Part shown: in pieces, positions 17,191 to 24,362 of the stretch
Layout: every line of letters begins with the position of its first letter
Numbering within the stretch: the first letter of the stretch is position 1
Position numbers and translations under genes: made by a program
Notes under the pieces: generated by a model
The model's database searches: none
What the model was told of the DNA's origin: nothing
What the model saw: the letters and a program-made list of their open reading frames with translations, nothing else
From: Haloferax sp. Q22
GTDB lineage: Archaea; Halobacteriota; Halobacteria; Halobacteriales; Haloferacaceae
NCBI RefSeq assembly: GCF_001482285.1
Contig: NZ_LOEP01000009.1
Span: 62,001 to 126,000 of the forward strand
DNA: 64,000 bases
Direction: 5' to 3'

Positions 17191-17562
17191 ATGTACGAGC
17201 GCGTCAACCTCGCCGACCTCGAACCGCACGACGTGGAGAACGCCGACGCCCGGGTCAAGGCCGTCGGCTACGAGCTTCGCCCGCGGAAGATGCGCCCGTC
17301 GGTCTGGTCGTTCGACGCGGGCGGGTCGGGACCGATGCACTACCAGCGCGAACAAGAAGAGCTGTATCACGTCCTCTCCGGCGCGTTCGAACTCGTCTTC
17401 GCCGGCGACGACGGCGAGGAGACCGACGCCCTCGACCTCGAACCGGGCGACTTCGTGGTCGTCTCGCCCGACGAGGTTCGGCAACTGCGCTGCGTCGAGG
17501 CGGGCGAGGTGTTCGTCGTCGGCGCGCCGAACGCGAAGGACGACGGCGTCGTCGTGGAGTGA
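17191..17562 (+). CDS. Cupin-fold protein
   Basis: A 123-residue single-domain cupin. The first cupin motif appears as GPMHYQREQEELYHVLSG (about residues 48-65) with one His and the Glu, the second as LEPGDFVVVSPDEVRQL. It begins 65 bp after the HD gene and could belong to the same transcript. Cupins of this size bind a metal or act as small-molecule sensors or isomerases; the reaction is not evident. Confidence 0.85.
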   Translation: MYERVNLADLEPHDVENADARVKAVGYELRPRKMRPSVWSFDAGGSGPMHYQREQEELYHVLSGAFELVFAGDDGEETDALDLEPGDFVVVSPDEVRQLRCVEAGEVFVVGAPNAKDDGVVVE

Positions 17563-17640
17563 GTTGGCGGCGCGCCCTCCGCACTCGTCGGAAACGCGAC
17601 GAGTGCCGTGTTATAAGGGCGCTCGCGACAATTCGGTAGT

Positions 17641-17850
17641 ATGGTCATTCCCGGTTACGACCCGGACGACCTCGACGACAGACTCGAGGAACTGCTCACA
17701 GAACGCGACCTCGCGGAGTATCTCACGCCCGACGAGCGCGAGCGCTACGACTCGGGCGAGAGCCTCGTCGACCTGCTGTCGCCCGACGATATCCGCGACC
17801 TGCTTGACGGTCCCGAGACCGAGGGTGCCGACGACGCTCGGCGGCCGTGA
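17641..17850 (+). CDS. Small acidic hypothetical protein
   Basis: A 69-residue, highly acidic protein (MVIPGYDPDDLDDRLEELLT, ending DGPETEGADDARRP), likely mostly helical, with no recognised domain. Support for a real gene: acidic haloarchaeal composition, a TATA-like TTATAAG near 17610 about 28 bp upstream of the ATG, and clear separation from the cupin gene. It has no Cys and so is not one of the small zinc-finger proteins common in haloarchaea. Confidence 0.65.
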   Translation: MVIPGYDPDDLDDRLEELLTERDLAEYLTPDERERYDSGESLVDLLSPDDIRDLLDGPETEGADDARRP

Positions 17851-17904
17851 CCGACTCCGCGGCGGCGTTTCGGCCGGTCGGACCTTGGCCCGTCGGGTCT
17901 CGGT

Positions 17905-18867
17905 TCAGACCGGCTCCAGTCCGTTTTCCTTCCGAAGCACGTTAAGGTAGTCGCGGAACCCGGATTCGAGGTCGTACTCCGGGTCGTAGCCGAGGTCGGC
18001 TTGCGCCTTGGTCATGTCGAGTTCCTGGGTCCACGGGAGTTCACCCTCGTCGGAGACCGTGAGGTCGGCGTCGGGGAGGAGGCGCTTCACGGTCTCCGCG
18101 GCCTCCCGAACCGTCGCCAACTCCCCGCGGACGTTGTAGACGCGTTGGGTGAGGGCGTCTTCGGGCGCGAACGTCGCCTTGCGGAACGCCTGCGCGATGT
18201 CGCGGACGTGTTGCCAGTCGATAACCTGGTCGCCGTAGTCGACGCTGAAGGGCTCGCCGAGCGCCGGTTTTTCGACGATGTTCGCGAGGAACGCGGACCC
18301 GCCGGTCTTGCGGTACGGGCCGTAGGCGACCGTCGGCCGGAGCGCGACGTGCGAGACGCCGAAGTCCTCGTAGTACACTCGGGCCTGATGCTCGTTGTAC
18401 TCCTTGGTCGCCCCGTAGAGCGTGTCGGGGTAGACGAGGTCGGACTCGGTCACGAAGTCGTCACCGTAGTTCGCGGGCGGGGCGTACACCGCCGCCGACG
18501 ACGCCCACGCGACGCGCTCGACCTGCTCGGGGAGGGCGCGCGCGGCCTCGAAGACGTTGTTCGTCCCCTGGACGTTCACGTCGAGCGCGGCCCGCGGGTT
18601 CTCCCGCGCCGTCGTCGTCAGGAGCGCCGCGAGGTGGACGATGTGCGTCGCGCCGGTCTCTCGCACCGCGCGGAACACGTCGGTCGGGTCGGTCACGTCG
18701 CCACGGCGTATCGTCACGTCGTCCGCGACGCCGAGTCTGTCGAGGATGCGCGGGTCGGTCGAGCGGTCGTAGGCGACCACGTCGTGGCCGGTCGCGACGA
18801 GGTCCGACGCGACGTACGAGCCGATGAAACCGGTCCCACCCGTAACCATCACGGTCGATGATGACAT
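17905..18867 (-). CDS. NAD(P)-dependent epimerase/dehydratase (extended SDR)
   Basis: A 320-residue extended short-chain dehydrogenase. The Rossmann motif GGTGFIGSYVAS is at about residues 10-21, the catalytic YxxxK is in TLYGATKEYN, and the C-terminal substrate domain follows. Such enzymes act on nucleotide sugars or small hydroxy acids. It is alone on the minus strand, separated from the TPP-enzyme gene by about 90 bp, and possibly on the same transcript as EthD and TPP genes upstream. A role in a sugar-acid or hydroxy-acid pathway is as likely as surface-glycan synthesis. Confidence 0.87.
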   Translation of the reverse strand: MSSSTVMVTGGTGFIGSYVASDLVATGHDVVAYDRSTDPRILDRLGVADDVTIRRGDVTDPTDVFRAVRETGATHIVHLAALLTTTARENPRAALDVNVQGTNNVFEAARALPEQVERVAWASSAAVYAPPANYGDDFVTESDLVYPDTLYGATKEYNEHQARVYYEDFGVSHVALRPTVAYGPYRKTGGSAFLANIVEKPALGEPFSVDYGDQVIDWQHVRDIAQAFRKATFAPEDALTQRVYNVRGELATVREAAETVKRLLPDADLTVSDEGELPWTQELDMTKAQADLGYDPEYDLESGFRDYLNVLRKENGLEPV

Positions 18868-18956
18868 GCTATCGTAGTTCTACCTGCGCGCGAGAAAAGT
18901 GTTTCCCGGGGAGCGGACCCCGAGAGGGTCGTCGACGGCCGACTCGTCACCGCGTG

Positions 18957-20651
18957 CTACTCGTGAAGTCCGCCGACCGACGCGTAGAACGACGACTGGA
19001 GCGTCGCGGCCATGTCCTGACTGCGGTCGATGCGGGCGTCGATGACCGTCGGGAGGTTGTGCGTCTTCGCATCGGCGAGCGCGTCGCCGAGTTCCCCCGG
19101 CGTCTCGACACGGACGCCCGTCGCGCCGAACGCCTCAGCGACCCGCGCGAAGTCCGTGTCGTGGAACTCGACGCCCGCGATGTCGTCGGGCGCGTGCTGC
19201 ATCTGTCTGACCATCCCGAGGCTGGTGTCGTTGAGGACGACGAACGTCGGCGCGACACCGTGTTCGACCGCCGTCTCGACGCTCGTCATCGTCATGGCGA
19301 AGCCGCCGTCGCCCGCGACGCCGACGACGTGCTTGTCGGTTGCCAGCGCGGCCGACACCGCGGCGGGCGTCGCCCAACCCATGCCGCCGACGCCGCCGGA
19401 ACCGTAGTACGTCTGCACGGCGGGCACCTGCAGGTAGTTGAGCAACCAAAAGCGGTTGTTGCCGGAGTCGGCGGTGACGATGGTGTCCTCGTCGACGACG
19501 CGCTCGATTTCCTTGACGGCCCGCTGGGGGAGGATTGGCGCGGCGTCTGACTCGCATTCGGGCGCGTGGAACGACTCGCGGGCCTCCCGCGCTCGGTCCT
19601 CGGCCCAGTCGTTGCCAGTGCCGGCGGCGGCCGCGAGTTCGCGCAGCGATTCGGACGCGTCGCCGATGAGTCCCACGTCGGCGGGGTAGACCCAGCCGGC
19701 GTTCCGCGGGTCGATATCGGCGTGGATAATCGTCTGCTCGTCGGGGCGGATGAAGTCGGGGGCCTGCCAGTTGGTGTCCATCGGGTTCATGCGACAGCCG
19801 ACGACGAGGAGCGCGTCGGCCTCGCTGACGAGTCGGTTCGCGCCCTCGTGACCGAACGAGCCGATGACGCCGCCGGCGAGGCGGTGCGTCTCGGGGAACG
19901 TCGATTTCCCGAGGTAGGAGGTGACGACCGCGGCTTCGTAGGCCTCGGCGACCGCCGCCAGTTCGTCGTACGCGCCCGACGCGTGGACGCCGTTGCCCGA
20001 GACAATGACCGGTCGCTCGGCCGCGTCAAGCGCTTCGACAGCGGCGGCGACGTCGCGCGCCGTCGGCGCGGCGGTCCACGTTCTGGTCTGCGTCTCGTCG
20101 TCCCAGACCGGTGGCACGGACTCGTCGGGGAACGCCTCGGTGACGGCGTCGCCGTCGAGGACGACCGCCGTCGGACCGGGCCGGCCGGCGACGGCGTGTT
20201 TGAATGCGAGTTGCAGGCTCCGGACCGTCTCGGTCGGGGTCCGCGGGAACCAGTGTTCCTTCGTCACGGCGTCGAGAATCTTCGGGAGTTCGAGGCCGCC
20301 GTAGTCGCCGCGGGACTGCTGGTAGGGCGCGAGCGTCGAGTAGTTCCCGCGCTCGGAGGCCTCGGTGATGACGACCATCGGCGACGAGGCAAGGCGCGCT
20401 TCCATCTGTCCGATGAGGCCGAGGCTTCCTATCCACGGCCCCTGTCCGGCGAGAACACCCGGTTCACCAGTCAACCGACCGTGCATCTCGGCCATGACGC
20501 TCGCCTCGCGCTCGTCGCGGGGGCGCACGAGGTCGATGTCCGACTCGGGCAGCAGGTCGAACAGTTCGATGACGCGGCCGCCGGGGTAGCCGAAGATTCG
20601 CTCGACGCCGAGCCGTTCGAGGCTCTCGACGAGTCGTTCGCTCGTGTTCAT
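18957..20651 (-). CDS. Thiamine-pyrophosphate-dependent enzyme (acetolactate synthase-like)
   Basis: A 564-residue member of the acetolactate synthase/benzoylformate decarboxylase superfamily: N-terminal PYR domain with activating Glu47 (RDEREASVMAE), central domain, and C-terminal TPP domain with the GDGGFAM motif. The N-terminus FGYPGGRVIELFDLL is typical. The downstream residues do not clearly identify acetolactate synthase, and no regulatory subunit gene is adjacent, so a catabolic decarboxylase or ligase acting on a 2-oxo acid is preferred. Only 4 bp separate it from the EthD gene upstream, which suggests the two are made together. Confidence 0.87.
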   Translation of the reverse strand: MNTSERLVESLERLGVERIFGYPGGRVIELFDLLPESDIDLVRPRDEREASVMAEMHGRLTGEPGVLAGQGPWIGSLGLIGQMEARLASSPMVVITEASERGNYSTLAPYQQSRGDYGGLELPKILDAVTKEHWFPRTPTETVRSLQLAFKHAVAGRPGPTAVVLDGDAVTEAFPDESVPPVWDDETQTRTWTAAPTARDVAAAVEALDAAERPVIVSGNGVHASGAYDELAAVAEAYEAAVVTSYLGKSTFPETHRLAGGVIGSFGHEGANRLVSEADALLVVGCRMNPMDTNWQAPDFIRPDEQTIIHADIDPRNAGWVYPADVGLIGDASESLRELAAAAGTGNDWAEDRAREARESFHAPECESDAAPILPQRAVKEIERVVDEDTIVTADSGNNRFWLLNYLQVPAVQTYYGSGGVGGMGWATPAAVSAALATDKHVVGVAGDGGFAMTMTSVETAVEHGVAPTFVVLNDTSLGMVRQMQHAPDDIAGVEFHDTDFARVAEAFGATGVRVETPGELGDALADAKTHNLPTVIDARIDRSQDMAATLQSSFYASVGGLHE

Positions 20652-20655
20652 GGAT

Positions 20656-20976
20656 TTAGGACCTGTCGAGGTGGACCGTCTCCTCGACGTAGAGCGTCGG
20701 CCCCCGTTCCATGTCGGCGAACGACGCTGCGTCGGCGTTCACGCGCTGGCCGACCTCGGAGTCGAACGCCGCCTTCAGGGCGGCCATGTCCTCGAAGTAG
20801 AGTTCGACGATACCGTCGTACTCGGACCGCTCGGGGTCGGTCGGGACGCTCGTCGCGTACTTCACGAGCCCCGGAAGCTCCCTCGCGAGGTCCGCGTGGC
20901 TCCCCCGCCACCGCTCGACGAACTCCTCGTGCGTGTAGTCGTCGTCCCGGACGAGCATATTTACCAATTTAATCAT
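20656..20976 (-). CDS. Single-domain EthD family protein
   Basis: A 106-residue EthD-type alpha-beta barrel (MIKLVNMLVRDDDYTHEEF, then LPGLVKYATSVPTDPERSEY and VELYFEDM), clearly related to both halves of the tandem protein at 15806. It is the first gene of the EthD-TPP pair and diverges from the IclR regulator gene, whose TTCGAA-box array lies between them. Met7 at 20958 is an alternative start. The conserved pairing with a TPP enzyme suggests it handles an intermediate of the same pathway. Confidence 0.87.
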   Translation of the reverse strand: MIKLVNMLVRDDDYTHEEFVERWRGSHADLARELPGLVKYATSVPTDPERSEYDGIVELYFEDMAALKAAFDSEVGQRVNADAASFADMERGPTLYVEETVHLDRS

Positions 20977-21026
20977 GCACGTCTGCTATCCAATCGGACG
21001 CTACTTTGCTCTATCGCCGACTCGCG

Positions 21027-21085
21027 GTTCGAGCGGCCGTTAGAGGCGTTCGAACGAGTGGAACTACCGTTCGAACTGTTCGAAC
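21027..21085. promoter_or_regulatory. Phased array of GTTCGAAC boxes in the EthD-IclR divergent promoter
   Basis: GTTCGAG/A C half-sites start at 21027, 21048 and 21069, exactly 21 bp apart (two helical turns), and a fourth starts at 21078, giving the composite GTTCGAACTGTTCGAAC at 21069-21085. The array lies just upstream of a TATA-like GATTTATC (about 21088-21095) and the IclR ATG at 21120. Position and symmetry fit an operator for the IclR protein, controlling itself and the divergent EthD-TPP genes. Confidence 0.75.
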
Positions 21086-21119
21086 AAGATTTATCACGAA
21101 CGAACACCGAAGATAGGTG

Positions 21120-21887
21120 ATGACAGACGACGAACAGCGCCGACCGGTGACGACGGCCGCCACGTCGCTCGGTATCCTCGAACAGCTCAAATCAGGGGGC
21201 CCGATGGGGCCGACGGGGCTCGCCTCGGAGCTCGGGTTGGCCAAGAGCACGGTCCACCGGCATCTGAAGACGCTCGAACGCGAGGGGTTCGTCGTCCCCG
21301 GCGACGACGGCTACCGGGTCGGCCTTCGGCTCCTCGACTTCGGCATCTACGCGCGCAACCAGCACCAGCTGTACGAGGTGGCCAAGCCGAAACTGGACGA
21401 ACTCGCCGAGCAAACCGGCGAGAAAGTGTGGTGTGTCACGGAAGAACAGGGCCGTGGGTTCCACCTCTACGGCGCGGCCGGCGCGCACTCGGTGCGGACG
21501 CCGGCCCGGGAGGGGACGCGCTCGTACCTCCATCAGCTCGCCGCCGGCAAGGCCATCCTGTCGGCGTTCTCGGACGAGCGCGTCCGCCACATCGTCGACC
21601 GACACGGCCTCCCGGCGAAGACGCCGCAGACGATAACCGACTCGGACGCGCTCTTCGAGGAACTGGCGACGATTCGCGAGCGCGGGTTCGCGCTCAATCG
21701 CGAGGAAATCGTCCCGAAACTCCACGCCGTCGGCGTCGCCGTCACCGACAACGAGGGCCACCCCGTCGGGGCGATAAGCATCTCGGGACCCTCGAACCGG
21801 CTTCGAGGTGACCGACTGACCGGCGACCTCGCCGACCTCCTCCTCGGCGCGGCCAACGAGGTCGAAATCAACCTCAACTTCTCTTGA
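21120..21887 (+). CDS. IclR family transcriptional regulator
   Basis: A 255-residue regulator: winged helix-turn-helix at the N-terminus (GPTGLASELGLAKSTVHRHL) and an IclR effector domain with SVRTPAREGTRSYLHQLAAG and PVGAISISGPSNRL. IclR proteins sense aromatic or organic-acid intermediates. ATG at 21120 is chosen over the overlapping GTG at 21117 because a TATA-like box is 28 bp upstream. Divergent from EthD and TPP genes, with TTCGAA boxes in between; two similar boxes lie beyond its 3' end. The likely ligand is an intermediate of the neighbouring undefined pathway. Confidence 0.93.
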   Translation: MTDDEQRRPVTTAATSLGILEQLKSGGPMGPTGLASELGLAKSTVHRHLKTLEREGFVVPGDDGYRVGLRLLDFGIYARNQHQLYEVAKPKLDELAEQTGEKVWCVTEEQGRGFHLYGAAGAHSVRTPAREGTRSYLHQLAAGKAILSAFSDERVRHIVDRHGLPAKTPQTITDSDALFEELATIRERGFALNREEIVPKLHAVGVAVTDNEGHPVGAISISGPSNRLRGDRLTGDLADLLLGAANEVEINLNFS

Positions 21888-21931
21888 CCCGGTGTCTCGT
21901 CCCGCCGGTGCACCGAGTATGCGGAACGTTC

Positions 21932-21948
21932 GTTCGAATCATTCGAAC
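21932..21948. promoter_or_regulatory. GTTCGAA-type 17-bp box beyond iclR
   Basis: GTTCGAATCATTCGAAC has the same GTTCGAA-N3-TTCGAAC architecture as the composite box in the iclR promoter. It lies 45 bp after the iclR stop codon, not upstream of any visible protein gene. Confidence 0.55.
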
Positions 21949-22032
21949 TCACTCAGCGGACGCTCTCTCGTACGAAGTCCGAGAATCGCGCTTTCGAGGT
22001 GCTGAGACGACGATTCAATTCCGGTGATTTTT

Positions 22033-22049
22033 GTTCGAACTACTCGAAC
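22033..22049. promoter_or_regulatory. GTTCGAA-type 17-bp box beside AT-rich core
   Basis: GTTCGAACTACTCGAAC repeats the composite-box architecture with one half-site change. The adjacent sequence 22050-22080 is AT-rich and could hold a TATA box for leftward transcription starting over this box. Confidence 0.55.
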
Positions 22050-22467
22050 ATATTGTGTTATATGCTTATTATATTATTGTAGATTGACGCGATGGGAACG
22101 CGAGTAATTACAAAATTACACCTGTCACGGACTGTGGCGTGGGAGACGAACCATCCGTCTGCTGTCCGGTGGACCGGACACGTCGTCGTTGGGCCTCGTT
22201 TGTCCCGAAACCATCGTTTATCCGTAATTCGAGACTCGGTGTTCGGTTCGTGCTCGAGACGGCCTCGATAGCGACTGCTGATACGACGGCGTAACTCGAT
22301 TACTGACTCGCGTTCGAAAGGACGGAACGCTCGGTCCACCACCGCTGCGCCCCCGATTCGGCCTCGATCGCGGGCGGGTCGCTCCCGAAGACGTGTTCGC
22401 GTCGTGAAACTAGCGCTCGTGCCTGCGCTGCGAGTTCTCGCCCGACGATCGCGGCGGTTCCGAAGCT

Positions 22468-22484
22468 GTTCGAGCAGTTCGAAC
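22468..22484. promoter_or_regulatory. GTTCGAA-type 17-bp box near 3' end of the enoyl-CoA hydratase gene
   Basis: GTTCGAGCAGTTCGAAC is the fourth copy of the composite box. It lies 17 bp beyond the stop codon of the minus-strand hydratase gene, so it cannot be a conventional promoter operator for that gene. Confidence 0.5.
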
Positions 22485-22500
22485 GGCACGGTCGAGGGGT

Positions 22501-23397
22501 CTATCGCTCGCGCTCGTGCCATTCGGGTTCGCGGTCCTCGAAGAACGCGTCGATACCCTCGTCCTTGTCTGGCGAGCCGAACAGTTGGGCGAACAGTTCC
22601 GCCTCGTACTCGATGCCCTGTTCGAGGTCCGTCCGCGACGCGGCCTTGACGGCCTTCTTGGCGAACTCCAGGGCCACGGGGCTCTTCGTCGCCATCTGCT
22701 CGGCGAGTTCGTACACCCGGTCGTCGAAGGTATCGTCGCCGTGGACCTCCTCTACGAGGCCGATGTCCGCGGCCTCCTCGGCGGAGATGAGCTCGCCCGT
22801 CAGGATGAGCCGCATGGCGTGTCCCTCGCCGACGAGACGCGCGAGTCGCTGGGTGCCGCCCCCGCCGGGCATGATGCCGAGGTTGATTTCGGGTTGGCCG
22901 AGTTTCGCCCGCTCGTGGGCGATGCGCACGTCGCAGGCCTGCATCAGTTCGCAGCCGCCGCCGAGGGCATGGCCGTTCACGCGGGCAATGACCGGCTGTC
23001 GGAGGTCGTCGACGCGCTCGTACACTCGCGGGCGCTTGCTCGCCTCGCGCTGTTCGAGCATATCGCGCTCGCGGAGCTCCGTTACGTCCGCGCCGGCGAC
23101 GAACGCCTTCGCCTCGTCGGAGCCGGTGAGGACGACGACGCGGGCGCTGCTCTCTTCGATGGCGTCGAGGACGCGCTTGAGTTCTGCCCGGAGCGTCGCG
23201 TTGAGCGCGTTCCGCGCGTCGGGGCGGTTCAGCGTCACGGTGACGACGCCTTCGACACGGTCACCGACGACGGCGTCGACCGTCTGGCACTCGGCGTCGA
23301 CCGACTCGATGGTCGGCGTTCCGCCGTCGGCTCGGGGGCCGCCCACCTCTCGGTCGTCGGTGTTCGGGCTGTCGGCGCTCGGGTCGTCACCGCTCAT
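22501..23397 (-). CDS. Enoyl-CoA hydratase/isomerase family protein (PaaF-like)
   Basis: A 298-residue crotonase-fold enzyme. The oxyanion-hole blocks are KAFVAGADVTEL and HALGGGCELMQACD; both catalytic Glu are present (GGGCELM and QPEINLGIMPGGGGTQRL), as in true hydratases. The first about 45 residues are a polar, disordered extension not needed for catalysis; a later start is possible. Its start overlaps the stop of the hydroxyacyl-CoA dehydrogenase gene by 4 bp, so successive beta-oxidation steps are translationally coupled. Likely substrates are enoyl-CoAs from aromatic or fatty acid catabolism. Confidence 0.93.
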   Translation of the reverse strand: MSGDDPSADSPNTDDREVGGPRADGGTPTIESVDAECQTVDAVVGDRVEGVVTVTLNRPDARNALNATLRAELKRVLDAIEESSARVVVLTGSDEAKAFVAGADVTELRERDMLEQREASKRPRVYERVDDLRQPVIARVNGHALGGGCELMQACDVRIAHERAKLGQPEINLGIMPGGGGTQRLARLVGEGHAMRLILTGELISAEEAADIGLVEEVHGDDTFDDRVYELAEQMATKSPVALEFAKKAVKAASRTDLEQGIEYEAELFAQLFGSPDKDEGIDAFFEDREPEWHERER

Positions 23398-24278
23398 CGG
23401 TCCATCACGTCCTCGCTCGCGCCGACGATTTCGCCGTCTTCCCAGACGTAGAAGCCCTCGCCGGTCTTCTTGCCGAGCTTGCCGGCGCGGACCTTTCGCT
23501 TGAGAATCTGCGGCGGGCGGAAGCGCTCGCCGAGTTCCTCGCGCAGGTACTCGAGGATGTCGAGTCGAACGTCGAGGCCGACCACGTCGCCGAGTTCGAC
23601 GGGTCCCATCGGGTGGTTGTAGCCGAGTTCCATCGCGGTGTCGATGTCCGCGGGCGACGCGACGCCCTCCTGAACCATGCGCATGGCCTCGACGCCGAGG
23701 GCGACGCCGAGCCGCGAGGAGGCGAAGCCGGGCGAGTCACCGACCTCGACGGCCGTCTTATCGATGCCCTCGACGAACTCTGTGGCGAACACCAGCGTCG
23801 ACTCGCTGGTCTGTTCTGCGACGACGACTTCCACGAGCCCCATGATGTGGACCGGGTTGAAGAAGTGGAGTCCGAGGCCGCGCTCGGGACGTTCGAGGGC
23901 GCTCAGTATCTCGGTCACGGAGAGCGACGACGTGTTCGACGCGATGACGGCGTCATCGTCGACGAGGGATTCGACCTCCGCGACCGTCTCGCGCTTGAGT
24001 TCCATGTCCTCGGGAACCGCCTCGACGACGAGGTCGGCGTCGGCGACCGCCGCCTCCAGCGAGGTCGTCCCCGAGAGCCGGTCGAGCGTCGCCGCCATCT
24101 CGTCGGGCGTCACCTTGTCGCGGTCGACGCCGCCCCGGAGGTTCGACTCGATGGCGTCCAGTCCGTCTTCGACGTACGCCGCTTCGATGTCACGCATCGT
24201 CACCTCGTGACCGGCCATCGCGGCCACCTGCGCGATGCCGTGGCCCATGGTTCCCGCACCGAGTACACTCACTTGCAT
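23394..24278 (-). CDS. 3-hydroxyacyl-CoA dehydrogenase (PaaH-like)
   Basis: A 294-residue NAD-dependent dehydrogenase. The N-terminal Rossmann motif GAGTMGHGIAQ follows the start directly; catalytic His is in GLHFFNPVHIMGLVEVV, and the C-terminal helical dimer domain contains the GYNHPMGPVELGDVVGLD signature. The ATG at 24278 is preferred over one eight codons upstream because a TATA-like ATTATGAT (24301-24308) then lies at the leaderless distance of about 27 bp. It oxidises a 3-hydroxyacyl-CoA made by the coupled hydratase downstream. Confidence 0.94.
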   Translation of the reverse strand: MQVSVLGAGTMGHGIAQVAAMAGHEVTMRDIEAAYVEDGLDAIESNLRGGVDRDKVTPDEMAATLDRLSGTTSLEAAVADADLVVEAVPEDMELKRETVAEVESLVDDDAVIASNTSSLSVTEILSALERPERGLGLHFFNPVHIMGLVEVVVAEQTSESTLVFATEFVEGIDKTAVEVGDSPGFASSRLGVALGVEAMRMVQEGVASPADIDTAMELGYNHPMGPVELGDVVGLDVRLDILEYLREELGERFRPPQILKRKVRAGKLGKKTGEGFYVWEDGEIVGASEDVMDR

Positions 24279-24362
24279 CACCGAAAGGGGTTCGGGAACC
24301 ATCATAATCGTTTGCCCTCGTTAGGACCGGGCCGACCCCGACAACTCCGGCGGTGTCCTAAC

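Larger units (their letters stand above)
21888..22500. other. 613-bp convergent intergenic region with operator-like boxes and an AT-rich promoter-like core
   Basis: No convincing protein gene: reading frames here are Arg-rich or have low-GC third positions. The region contains three 17-bp GTTCGAA-type composite boxes and an AT-rich core (about 22050-22080, with TTATATG and TTATATTATT). On the minus strand the AT-rich core lies just upstream of the box at 22033-22049, in the right order for a regulated promoter firing toward the iclR 3' end. A non-coding or antisense transcript is possible. Confidence 0.5.

Noticed and set aside
22092-22271. 59-codon plus-strand reading frame beginning after the AT-rich core
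   Set aside because: Third codon positions are not GC-rich and the composition is basic, unlike any neighbour; no known motif.
22058-22522. 154-codon minus-strand reading frame in the convergent gap
   Set aside because: Very Arg-rich, not acidic, and includes the AT-rich promoter-like core; overlaps the 3' end of the hydratase gene. Looks like chance openness in GC-rich DNA.
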